Source: Brachypterus glaber
Lineage: Eukaryota > Arthropoda > Insecta > Coleoptera > Kateretidae
Assembly (NCBI GenBank): GCA_958510825.1
Contig: OY294052.1
Span: 6,593,816 to 6,657,815 of the forward strand
DNA length: 64,000 bases
Direction of reading: 5' to 3'
This document shows positions 39,538-50,400 of this stretch, piece after piece. Below the pieces are notes generated by a model. The model was not told where the DNA came from. It was given only the letters and a program-made list of their open reading frames with translations, and did no database searches. The first letter of the stretch is position 1. The number at the start of each line of letters is the position of its first letter. A program made the position numbers and the translations under genes.

Positions 39538-40293
39538 CCCAGGTAGCAAAATAACATGACATTCACGTGAAAGTCACGTTAATATGTGACATGTGATGTT
39601 AAGATTGTAGTCTCATTTAACAAGAATGTAGCATGGTGGGGATGTCCTAAGTCCGCCCCTAATAACATCACACAATGACATCCCGAAAATAACGTGTTTG
39701 TGACATCATAAATCCACATTCCTGTTATATCTAATATCTTATGGTTGCCGTTACTGGTACTTTAATATTTAAATATTTTAATATATTAGCTTTTTCTAAA
39801 TTAAAACCATTAAAAACGCTATAACCCTATAAAATAAATCGGATTTAAAATCAATCAGTAATTGAAACAATCACAGATTGAAACAGATAGATTCTAAATA
39901 CGAAATTGCAGATTAAGCGGAGAATATATTCCTTTAATCCGTGTCCGTGGTCTTGAGAAGCCCGGCAAAGCCCCCTATCCATTGGAAATCGTATAATGTG
40001 TATACAATTTCCTTATAATAATTTACTCTATCAACATCATCTTATATCGATTTTTTTGCTTCGAACGTTGGTGAGAAGCAAAATAACATGACATTCACGT
40101 GAAAGCCACGTTAATATGTGACATGCGATATATTCACATTTCGCTAGGTTTGGACATGTCTCGCGTGTTACGTTGCAAATGTGATGTTAAATACATGTTA
40201 TTTTTCAATATTATGTGATGTTATGATTTAGTTTAAAAATACACCCAAAAGTGATGTTAATTTCTTGTAATATAACATCCCTTGCTACCTGGG
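39538..40293 (+). mobile_element. CCCAGGTAGC MITE, copy B (intact, nested in copy A)
   Basis: A 756-bp uninterrupted copy lying 48 bp inside copy A, flanked by AT on both sides (39536-39537, 40294-40295). Copy B itself shows the uninterrupted order GTTAATATGTGACATG at the equivalent place, which proves the insertion point and the 2-bp duplication. Confidence 0.88.
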
Positions 40294-40992
40294 ATGTGAC
40301 ATGTGATGTTAAGATTGTAGTCTCATTTAACAAGAATGTAGCATGGTGGGGATGTCCTAAGTCCACCCCTAATATCATCACACAATGATATCCCGAAAAT
40401 AACGTGTTTGTGACATCATAAATCCACATTTCTGGGCTGTTATATCTAATATCTTATTGATGCCGTTACTGGAACTTTAATATTTAAATAATATCCTAGG
40501 ATATTAGCTTTTTCTAAATAAAACCATTAAAAACGCTATAACCCTATAAAAAATTTTTAAAATCAATCAGTAATTGAAACAATCACAGATTGAAACAGAT
40601 AGATTCTAAATACGAAATTGCAGATTAATCGTAGAATATATTTCTTTAATCCGTGTTCCTGGTTTTGAGAAGCCCGGCAGAGCCCCCTATCCATTGGAAA
40701 TCGTATAATGTGTATACAATGTCCTTATAATTATTTACTCTATCAACATCGTCTTATATCGATTTTTTTTCTTCGAACGTCGGTGAGAAGCAAAATAACA
40801 TGACATTCACGTGAAAGCCACGTTAATATGTGACATGCGATATATTCACAGTGCTGCTAAATATTTGTTATTAAATAAGATGGTTGTCACGTCTCACGTG
40901 TTACGATGTATGTGATGTTAAATACATGTTATTTTTCAATATTATGCGATGTTATGATTTAGTTTAAAAATACACCCAAAAGTGATGTTAAT

Positions 40993-41398
40993 GGAGATTT
41001 CTCCCGTTAGATTAGACAGGGAAAAGAGTTCTACCCAAAAAGGATAGAAGACATACATACACTCCCACTTCCACCCAACCAAACAAATTCTGTATTTGTT
41101 CTTTGTTGAACAAATACAATATTTACTTGGCCGGGCGAAAAGTGTAACTATTATTTTTATTAAAGAAATTACTGGCGCCATCTAAATTTTAGTAGAATTA
41201 TCTTATTCTACAGATTCACATTAGCTATGTTCGTTCGTGCCGCTCACTGCTACACTTTCCGGCCAACCAAATAAATACTGTATTTGTTGTATGAAATACA
41301 AATACAGTATTTATTTGGCTGGCTGGAAAGTGTAGCACAAATGAGATAGAGATAGGGTAGACGTCTTTTGTTTCATAATTCTAGTTGTAGAGAGCTCC
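40993..41398 (-). mobile_element. GGAG-terminal MITE, copy 3 (nested in copy A)
   Basis: Reversed copy, GGAGATTTCTCCC to GAGAGCTCC, flanked by AT. The empty site is visible in copy B at 40255-40266 (GTTAATTTCTTG) against GTTAAT-element-ATTTCTTG here. Confidence 0.9.
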
Positions 41399-41750
41399 AT
41401 TTCTTGTATAATAACATCCCTTGCTACCTGGGTTATGTTAAGTTAGATTTATGTACTTTTCTACCAGGGTAAAACATGGAAATTAAAATAAAATTCTTCA
41501 GTTCTAATAAAATTTATTATTTGATCAAATTTTAACAATAATATTATACCAAGAATAAATTGGTAAATTCCATTGCGAAAATTCAAGCATCAGATGCTTA
41601 CTTAACTATAAAAATATTAAATATTAATGTTTAAAATATTGTTAATAAATTAGATAGTGATGATAATTACAATTAAATAATTATTAAATTAAATATCCAG
41701 TCACTTGATCATTTAAAATTAAACTTAAGAAACGATGTATCCCTTATTTG

Positions 41751-42297
41751 CAAAGAACTTTTACCTCAAGAAGTAATTTCAGACCAATGTTTATGAAGGT
41801 GTCATCATTTGTTTGTTTATTTACTAACAGAAATGCGATACAGCTTTGTGGTGTAAAATGTAGATGTCGCTAGTCGACTTTCAGGCTACCTAGTAGCGAT
41901 GTTGCGTAGTTTCCACCTTATCATGAATTCAAATCATTATACTTAAATTAAAAATGTAAAAAACTTTATTGTGTATACTATAATTATGTTTAATAATATA
42001 GTATATTTAAATCTATTAAAATTAAACTACTAGTTCATATAAAACTCATACAGAACTAATGTTTCTTAAAATTTACAATAAAATATCCAAATTATATGTT
42101 TCCAATCGGCAACACTGTACCCCTGTCAGTCATTTTACGACATTAGACTGTGAGTTTACACATTCTTTCTCTCTCTTTACGCGTACTAAGTGTAAACAAT
42201 AGTCACTCCCCACCAGCCCCTCACCGTAGTTGGTTCACGCTTCAAACAAGCATACGGTAGATTTCATCATGTTCCTTCTTGAGGTAAAAGTTCTTTG
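41751..42297. mobile_element. hAT-type MITE, 8-bp TSD
   Basis: 547 bp with TIRs CAAAGAACTTTTACCTCAAG and CTTGAGGTAAAAGTTCTTTG, flanked by CTTATTTG at 41743-41750 and 42298-42305. TIRs starting CA and ending TG plus an 8-bp duplication are typical of hAT elements. A second copy is at 49372-49901. Confidence 0.9.
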
Positions 42298-42305
42298 CTT
42301 ATTTG

Positions 42306-42884
42306 ACTCAATATTAAACTTTGAGTCAAATTAAAATGCATCGTCGTGATTCTATATAAAATCCTTCAAATGAAAATCGATTCATTTTCAGAAATGTTTG
42401 TCACCGATTTAAAGATTTTAAGACCTAATTTCTGAAGTTGAATAGGTCGATTTTTTTTACTAGACGCTATTTTCTCGTATTTAGTTTCACCAGTTGTATT
42501 ATTTATTTAGAATACCTTCTGTTTCATTCTTTATCCTTTATACAAAGTTGGTAGCTCATGGGGTACCAACTTTGTAAGGTAAATATTGAATAAAACAGAA
42601 TATATTATAAATTAACCCTAGCTAATTACCCGGAAGGGAAAAGCCACATACAAAGAGAGAGAGAGATATTATGAATAAAGGTATGTTGGTATAAAAGTTG
42701 AAGTTAAATACGAGAAAATATCGTATATCTAGTAAAAAATCGACCTATACGATGATTTTTTTCCTGTTTTCACTGCAAATGGGTGACTATATTATCTACG
42801 ACATTAAAAATTACCTTAACCATTCAATTTTGAATTTTAAAGTTATTATTAAAAACCAGGCTAAAACCTCGATGTTGTACATTA
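42306..42884. other. Unassigned spacer
   Basis: Contains a small hairpin TACAAAGTTGGTA/TACCAACTTTGTA at 42541-42578 and a GAGA run at 42655. No gene. Confidence 0.45.
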
Positions 42885-43250
42885 AATGGTATATTATGCA
42901 CCTAGTATGCGAACTAAGTCTTTAGTGTTCGGGACTGAAGTTTTTTGCTGAGACGGAGTCGAGGCAAAAAATCAGTCTAGAACAGTTAAGACAGTTCACA
43001 TACGTGGTGCATATACTATTTTTTCTACTACCTAAAGCTAGTAACTCCAAATATCAGTTAAAAATAAAGTTTAAAAATTATTTTGACATAGCTGTCAGTT
43101 TGACAAATAAGTTGAAAAAAGTTAGTAGTTTTCTTAAATTTGCTTAACAACGGTCAATAATAAATGAGTTCACTGATTTTATTGGTTGCCAAGGTGAACA
43201 AGCCTTGACAACGGTAGATAATATGTAAGCTAGCACTTAATTAGGTGGTG
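42885..43250 (-). mobile_element. TTTTTTCTACTACC element, uninterrupted copy
   Basis: Reverse copy of 29925-30196 plus 31329-31425, showing the empty site for the transposon in rumi intron 4. Contains the stem TTTTTTGCTGAGACGGAGTC. Confidence 0.7.
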
Positions 43251-43251
43251 G

Positions 43252-43403
43252 AAAAACAACTTTACACTACGCTATTTCAAGAACGCATGGACATCGACTT
43301 GAAAGTTCGACCAAAAGCTTTTTTCGACGTTGAAAATTTTTGTCCAAAATTTAAGTCTCTGTGTCAAAGCGTTCTTGAAATATCCTAGTGTAAAGTTGTT
43401 TTT
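43252..43403. mobile_element. Foldback MITE
   Basis: Arms AAAAACAACTTTACACTACG and the inverse AGTGTAAAGTTGTTTTT, continuing through TTTCAAGAACGC and GCGTTCTTGAAA. Confidence 0.8.
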
Positions 43404-43569
43404 CAAGCGACTTCCGCCATTAATACGACTATAATATAGTAATATATACTACCTTCAATGCAAACGTCCATTATAGTACTGGTTTGATCATTGAAAACAA
43501 AATTTACTGTTTATTTATAAATAGTTTTAACTAAAACAGACTAAGAAAAATGTTATATTTAATAATCCC

Positions 43570-43968
43570 CCGGAAGATAATGTTAGAACGACTTGACCTA
43601 ACGTCAGATGAATGTAGTTTGAATGTTAGATGCCTAACGTTAGGGTCTAAAGTTAATATAACGTTTCTCTAACGTTAGGAGTCTTAACAAACGTTAGATA
43701 AACGTTATTCCAACGTTAGACACATAACGTTATTCTAACGTTAGGCACATAACGTTATTCTAACGTTAGGCACATAACGTTATTCTAACGTTAGGCACAT
43801 AAAGTTATTCTAACGTTAGGCACATAACGTTATTCTAACGTTAGGCACATAACGTTATTCTAACGTTAGGCATATAACGTTAGTAACTCTAACTTTAGAA
43901 ATCGGGACATTTAAACATTTAAAACGCGTTAGAAAAAAACGTTTATCTAACGTTAAATTTCAACAAGG
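43570..43968. repeat. AACGTTA element with 25-bp minisatellite
   Basis: Between about 43700 and 43885 the unit CATAACGTTATTCTAACGTT(AGGCA) repeats about seven times with almost no change. Flanking blocks are looser versions of the same AACGTTA palindrome. Confidence 0.85.
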
Positions 43969-44125
43969 GTTAGTATGTACAACATTTAGTTTCGACGAGA
44001 GTTTTTCATAAAATTTCTCGTCGTCTGGTTGTTAATAATTTTTAGCAAAATATTACCGAAGCAATCGTTTCTTGTTTAAACTTTAAATCTAATAAAAAAT
44101 TAATTTAAAATTATTATAAATTTCT

Positions 44126-44425
44126 TTATAAAATACTGTCGATATCAAAATTGCTGTCGCTAGCATACAAAAATTCGTAGACTGATGTAGCTAGATTGTC
44201 GATCTCGTCCTCGTTGTTTTCGCCTACTTTGCTGGATTTTCCTTGTCTTCTCAGTTCAACATCCCCGTCAAAGTCGTCATCGGTTACGCCTGAGTATTTT
44301 TCTCTGACGTCCTTCATGATACAGGCTTCCAGTTTCTTGTGTTTGTAGCATTTGAAGAAGAACATGGGACGAATCAATTCTCTGGATAGTGGGGATTTTT
44401 CTTTTTTCACTTCTGGGACACATTG
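44126..44425 (-). CDS. OBP-like gene exon 5
   Basis: Acceptor ATTTTCAG; encodes QCVPEVKKEKSPLS, FFFKCYKHKKLEAC and the acidic tail ending SNFDIDSIL, stop TAA. Confidence 0.88.
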   Translation of the reverse strand, partial: QCVPEVKKEKSPLSRELIRPMFFFKCYKHKKLEACIMKDVREKYSGVTDDDFDGDVELRRQGKSSKVGENNEDEIDNLATSVYEFLYASDSNFDIDSIL

Positions 44426-47400
44426 CTGAAAATACATAATTTTAAAGTAGAATCTTGCGTAGTAGGTATTCAGAATTACTTGCTAACATAAAGAATGATT
44501 TTCTATTTTTGTGCAAAAGTAATTTTGAAAAAAAAATATTTTTTTTTCACGTTTCTCGACGTTTTATCCAAAAAAGATGATTTCCGTAAAAAAAATTGTC
44601 TGTCTATCGTTTGGACTGTCCTGTTTGTGACCACCATAACTTGAGAACGGTTTCCATAAAAAATATTTTGTTGTTGTTTTAATGAACCTAGACCTATGGG
44701 GAAAGTATTATTTTGTTAGCAGCAGTATTTTTTTGTTCCGCATACATATAGGAAGTCATTTTCCGCATTATAATGCGGAAAATGACTTAAGCGTGCAAAC
44801 GCCTTCGCCAAAATTGCAAATAATTTGAGATTTTAAAATATTAATTTAAAATTTTTGGCGCCTGCGTTAGAATAATATTACACGGTAGTTTAAAACTACT
44901 AGTTTCGAATTTTCTTGGATATAAATTTGTTTCATGAAAAAATAAGCAACTTTTTTTTTGAAATGTCTCCGTTTGTCTGTCCGGTGTCACGTCAAAAACG
45001 AATAGTCCGATCTACTCGAAATTTTCAGGAAAAATCAAGTTCTATGAGGGGGAGATCCCTATTGTTTTTCAAAGTAATCACCCTAAAAACAAAAAAGTTA
45101 TGGGGGGTTCAACTTTTAAAAAAATCGAAAAAAGCTGAAAAAATTCCGATTAACGTAACTTTTTCAGGATTATAAGGGTCAATTTTACCAATTTTAAAAG
45201 TAATCCCCCCAAAAACAAAAAGGTTATGGGGGTTAAACTTAAAAAAAAAAATATTAAAAAACTCATTTTCAATTTTTTTTTCGTAAAAAAAAAACTTATT
45301 TTTTTTTTAATATTTTTTTTGAAAAAAAAAATGAAAATTTTTGAAAAATATATTTTTTTTTGAAAAAGATTATTTTTTTTATTTTTTTTTATTTTTTGTT
45401 CTTTTTTTAGAATGTTATTTTTTAAATATTTTTTTTTATTATTATTTTTTTTTTAATTAATATTTTTTAAGTATTTGGGAAAATGCAATATACCATTTAC
45501 TGTGAATAGTATAATATAAAATGCGTAGCATTACATATCTTCACGGCTTGTTCTGTATTTTATTATAAGGAAGAAATATTTTATTATTTTATTAAATTAA
45601 ATTTACCGAAAATTGTTGACAGAAATTGACACCATCTTGCATATCTCTTTTCAATTCCTCGCTGACTGGCAAATAACTAATTCTTTGGCTGATTTTTTCG
45701 AAATTTGGCTCCAAATTATCATCCAAATAACCCAATTCTTGCATTACGCATGTTACATTTCTTACTTTGCCGCTCATTCGGTTGGTTAAGGCCTCCAGTT
45801 GACTTTTAATATCCATATCTCTCTAAAATAAAAACATATACTATTGTTAATACCAAATATTATTTCCTATCCCAAGTAACAGTAGCTATATAAAGTATCT
45901 TGCCTCTATTTCGCAGCAAAATTACAGCCATAATGGCTGTAAAAGAGTGGTTAGAGATACTACTTAGCTATAAAGTGTCTCTTACCGTTCTTTTGCAGAA
46001 AAATTACAGCCACAATGGCTGCGGAAGAGCGGTAAGAGATAGCTTATAGCTACTTGTGTTACTTGGGATATCTATAAACTTTTTACTTTGCTATTTCAAA
46101 ACATGTTTTAAAATTTAAAGTAATAAGTGGCGGACTAGGTACTTGGGACCTGGTCCAGCAAGATCCAATTTTGTGGCCCCTCCTATCAAATTCACGTTTT
46201 AATGCTATAAAGCTGAAAAAAGCTGATAATAAAACCGTGCACCACCGGTGGTGCTCTTCGACTTTTGAGGAGGCCTCGGTGTACCACTGGTGGTACACTT
46301 CGTTTGCAATGTGTTAATACGGTATTGGTAATACCCTCTGGTGGAGAATAATGTTAAAACGATGACCTAAGGTTAAATTAACGTGATGTTAATGTAGCAT
46401 GCTTAACGTTCCGTCCTGATAAGACAGAAAATATTTTTTTTCTTGTATATAAGACATCTTGTCTTAGAACGGCAGCGCTGGCGTTAGGAAAACGTTTATC
46501 TAACATTAGGGTTTTATTAAACGTTATTCAAAGGTTATTCCAACGTTAGGTAAGTAACGTTAGGTTCCTAACGTTATAAATCAGGTCATTTATACTTTAA
46601 AACACGTCAGAAATAACGTTTTTTTAACGTTAAATTTTTACCAGGCCCTATTTTACTTACAGACATTCTGTTGCCGTAGAATTGTTGCCCAACCATAGGG
46701 AAACTATACGGTAAGTAAGGCATTTGCTGTTGGTACCCTTGGTAGTAAAGCGGGTTTACTTGATAACCAGGGTTTGCAAAAGGTGGGCTATAAAAACTAG
46801 ATGCTCCGGCACTTGGTCCATAGGGTCTGTAAGCTTGAGGTTGGGAATATTGAGGGTTCTAAATAAAACAAGGAAGAAACATATTAAAAATAGAATAAGG
46901 ACATTATATGTATGTACTCTCTAGTTGGTATAAAAATCCCTTAAAATAGAGTATTCGGTACACTAAGTCTTAGTGAATGTTATATATTTTTTTATAATTT
47001 AATCATAAATTTAATACAGCTATTATTACCAGGGCCCGGGAGTCGTGAGACCCAGGTCTTTACTAAAAATAATAATATTTTAAATTTTTGTTTGAAATTG
47101 AACTATTAAAAATGTATAATATTTACTTATAATAATATTATTATATTATACTATTAGTATATTATTCAATAAGCGTTGAATTTCTTTTAATCAATACGAC
47201 ACGAACCGATAGGCGAGTGGCGTAATCACTCGAATAATTAATAGCTATTATAAGCGGTTAGAATACTCACTGGTCGGAAGGCAAAGATAGCTTGATTCAA
47301 TTTTTCAACATCAAACGCCACCTGCTGCGGATTTGGACTGGGCACATGGTTAGCTTCAGGCACGTGATTTTCACCAGAATTTTCGTCAGATTGGGCTGGT

Positions 47401-50400
47401 TGCTGCTGGTGAATTGGCAACATTGGTGAGGTTGAAACTGGTGGCAGGGTATTTTCGAAAGCTGCGCATTTTATCGAAGCTGCTTTCATTTCTTTACGGA
47501 TTTGTTTCACTACTTCTGGACCAAAACAGCTCTCATAAATCTGAATATAAATATTAAAACAATGATGTTATGAAATTATAAATGTAGAAGAGTGACCTAC
47601 AGTTTGGAGAAGTAATAAACGAAGAACAAGGCTTCGCGAAGGCTCTAGAACGGTTCAGCGGCGCGAAGGCTCTAGAAGGTTCCATGCTGTGCATATAAAT
47701 ACGCAGGCGCCGCAGTCAGTAGTTCTTTCATTCCGTAATTCAATATAATGAGAAGTCACTCAGTAAGTCAGTCAAGTAGAAGTGTTCAGAAAAGTAGCGA
47801 GTCTGAGGTTGTGATCGTACCAACAAACTAATAATACTTCTCTCTAGAATACGCATACCGTTAATATAAAGTATCGCCAACATCTCGGTTTGTTTGTAAA
47901 CAAATAGTAGGTATATTCAGGCCTGAACAATAACAGTTACCAGTAACTGTTATTGTTGTGTCTGTTAGAACAAAGCTGTGCGAGTAAGACAGACATGTAT
48001 ATGTTGGCTTCGTTTTTGTCATTTTTTACAAATGAAATGTGTATTCTAGAGAGAAGAGTTATTGGTTCGTTGGATCGTACTCTATTGGTTCCAACACTAT
48101 GCGTTGTTCTATCAGTCGTTCTACTCCCCGAAAGTGAAGAATGCGTACCCTGAAGCTGGATGCCATTCTTTTGCACCGCAAAGCTCTAATACGGAGTTAG
48201 CAAAGTATTACTAATTCTTTAAACCTATGTTTAGAGTAATTTGGCATAAGTTCAATACAATAAATTTGGTACAAAGGTTTATTAGCAAAACTTTTCGGCT
48301 TTTATTGTTTTTGGTAAAAATCGGGTTGAGAAAGGGTGAGAAACAAATATCCCTGCCATAGTTCGCTGACTACTGACTGTAAGAAAAAAATGTTGCTTTT
48401 AAAAGAAAAAGTTCTCAAACATTTAAAATACTGGATCTTATTTAGGAACAATTAAAATCAATCACGTTATACAACTACTAGCCGTAAACTCCATTAAATG
48501 CACGTAATAAATTATTTTTGCCAGCAAACAGAAAAGCCTTTTTATCTTCTCAATGTATTTTCTTTTTGTTCCCGAGAAAACGACATGGGAAGTCCTTTTG
48601 GGACCACCATGTAATATAATTAACAATTATTACATTAATGTACTACATGTAATTAAATTAGATTTAAATTGGTTGTAAGTAATAACATCAAAGGCTAGAC
48701 AGCTATTAAACGTCCACCAAGTACAGAATTATTACATGTAAAATAATTACAACTAACGCATTGAATTTTTATATCATCATAGGAAAAGGTGCTTCCACTA
48801 GAAAAGCCCCCACATGAGCGGAAGAAAACTTAAATTACTCAAGTAACACAGTAGCTATAAAGTACCTATCTCTCACCGCTCTTTCCCAGCAAAATTCCAG
48901 CCATATGGCTGCAATTTTGCTGCGAAGAAGCGGGTACACAGCTCATAAAAATATAAATTTGTTTTCTAACACGATTGTGATATATTTCTTTCTGTAGATA
49001 AACGAAGAATTTCTGTATCAGGTCAGGTTTTCGATAAAAATGAGAACAAACACTCCAAAAAAGAATTTTTTTCGTGATTATGTCAATGTTTTTCTTATTT
49101 CTGAGCTCATATTTGGATTCAGCCATTATCTAATTTTTACAGATTTTTACAAATCTCCGAATCCGAATATGGACGCAGCTCTAATTTTTGTAAAAAAAGT
49201 GTCGTAATCATGAAAAATTACCAACTTTGAAGTTTTTGAGATCTGTAGCGCGAGCGGGCAAGACAAATTTTATTTCTTCTAAATAGTTTTTTTTTTGTAT
49301 TAAGAGCGCAAAATGACTGATTTCTGCTTAAGCGTGGAATTTGCTGATCGAATCGTCTAGCCAAAGAACTTTTACCTCAAGAAGTAATTTCAGACCGATG
49401 TTTATGAAGGTGTCATCTTTTTGTTTGTTTATTCACTAACAGATACGCGATACAGCTTTGTGGTGTAAAATGTAGATGCTAGTCGACTTTCAGGCTACCT
49501 AGTAGCGATGTTGCTAGTTTCCACCTTCTTATGAATTCAAATCATTATACTTAAATTAAAAATGTAAAAAACTTTATTGTGTATACTATAATTATGTTTA
49601 ATAATATAGCATATTTAAATCTATTAAAATTAAACTACTAGTTCATATAAAACTCATACAGAACTAATTTTTCTTAAAATTTACAATAAAATATCCAAAG
49701 TATATGTTTCCAATCCGCAACACTGTACCCCTGTCAGTCATTTTACGACATTAGACTGTGAGTTTACACATTCTTTCTCTCTCTCTTAACGCGTACTAAG
49801 TGTAAACAATAGTCACTCCCCACCAGCCCCTCACCGTAGTTGGTTCACGCTTCAAAAAAAGCATACGGTGGATTTCAACATGTTCCTTCTTGAGGTAAAA
49901 GTAGCCGAGAGCAGCAGTCACGCGAAAGCAGAAATCACATTTTGCGCTCGTAATACAAACAACATTTTTTCTACGATCTAAAATAAATTAAGTTCAGGCA
50001 GTAAGTTACCTTACAATGTAGCAGCAATTGAGTACAATTTTCTGCAAATCTGTTGGTGTAAAAGTAAAATCCTAATGACAGTAACTCCCCATAATTCCTT
50101 CGTACCAACAAATATATAGCACACAAAAATTGAGATTTGATTCAAAATAAATAATAATTTCATATTAAAAAAATGGCGAACCAACATGTCGTCGCATATA
50201 ACTGACAGCTTTTTTACGATTGACATGCCGGTTGCCTACACTGTGCGCGCGAAAAAAAATCACTTTTCTGCTTGCTGTCATGGCAACGAGCAGAAAAGTA
50301 AAATACTAAGAAATAGGTTATTTTGAAGTCTGAAACTTCATTTGTTTTTGTAAAAATGTTAACTTTTCTATTAGATCGTAGAAAAAAAAGTGTTTTATTC

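Larger units (their letters stand above)
39490..41432 (+). mobile_element. CCCAGGTAGC MITE, copy A (interrupted twice)
   Basis: TIRs CCCAGGTAGCAA and TTGCTACCTGGG, flanked by TT on both sides. Interrupted by copy B (39538-40293) and by a GGAG element (40993-41398). The 5' end block AGCAAAATAACATGACATTC is repeated about 550 bp inside the element. Confidence 0.85.
38615..41469. mobile_element. AACGTTA element enclosing three nested insertions
   Basis: Outer element from CCCTAGTGAAAATTTAACG (38615) to TTTTCTACCAGGG (41469), flanked by TA. It is rich in the motif AACGTTAG, as are relatives at 43570-43968 and 46350-46648. Within it sits a CCCAGGTAGC element (39490-41432). Confidence 0.65.
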
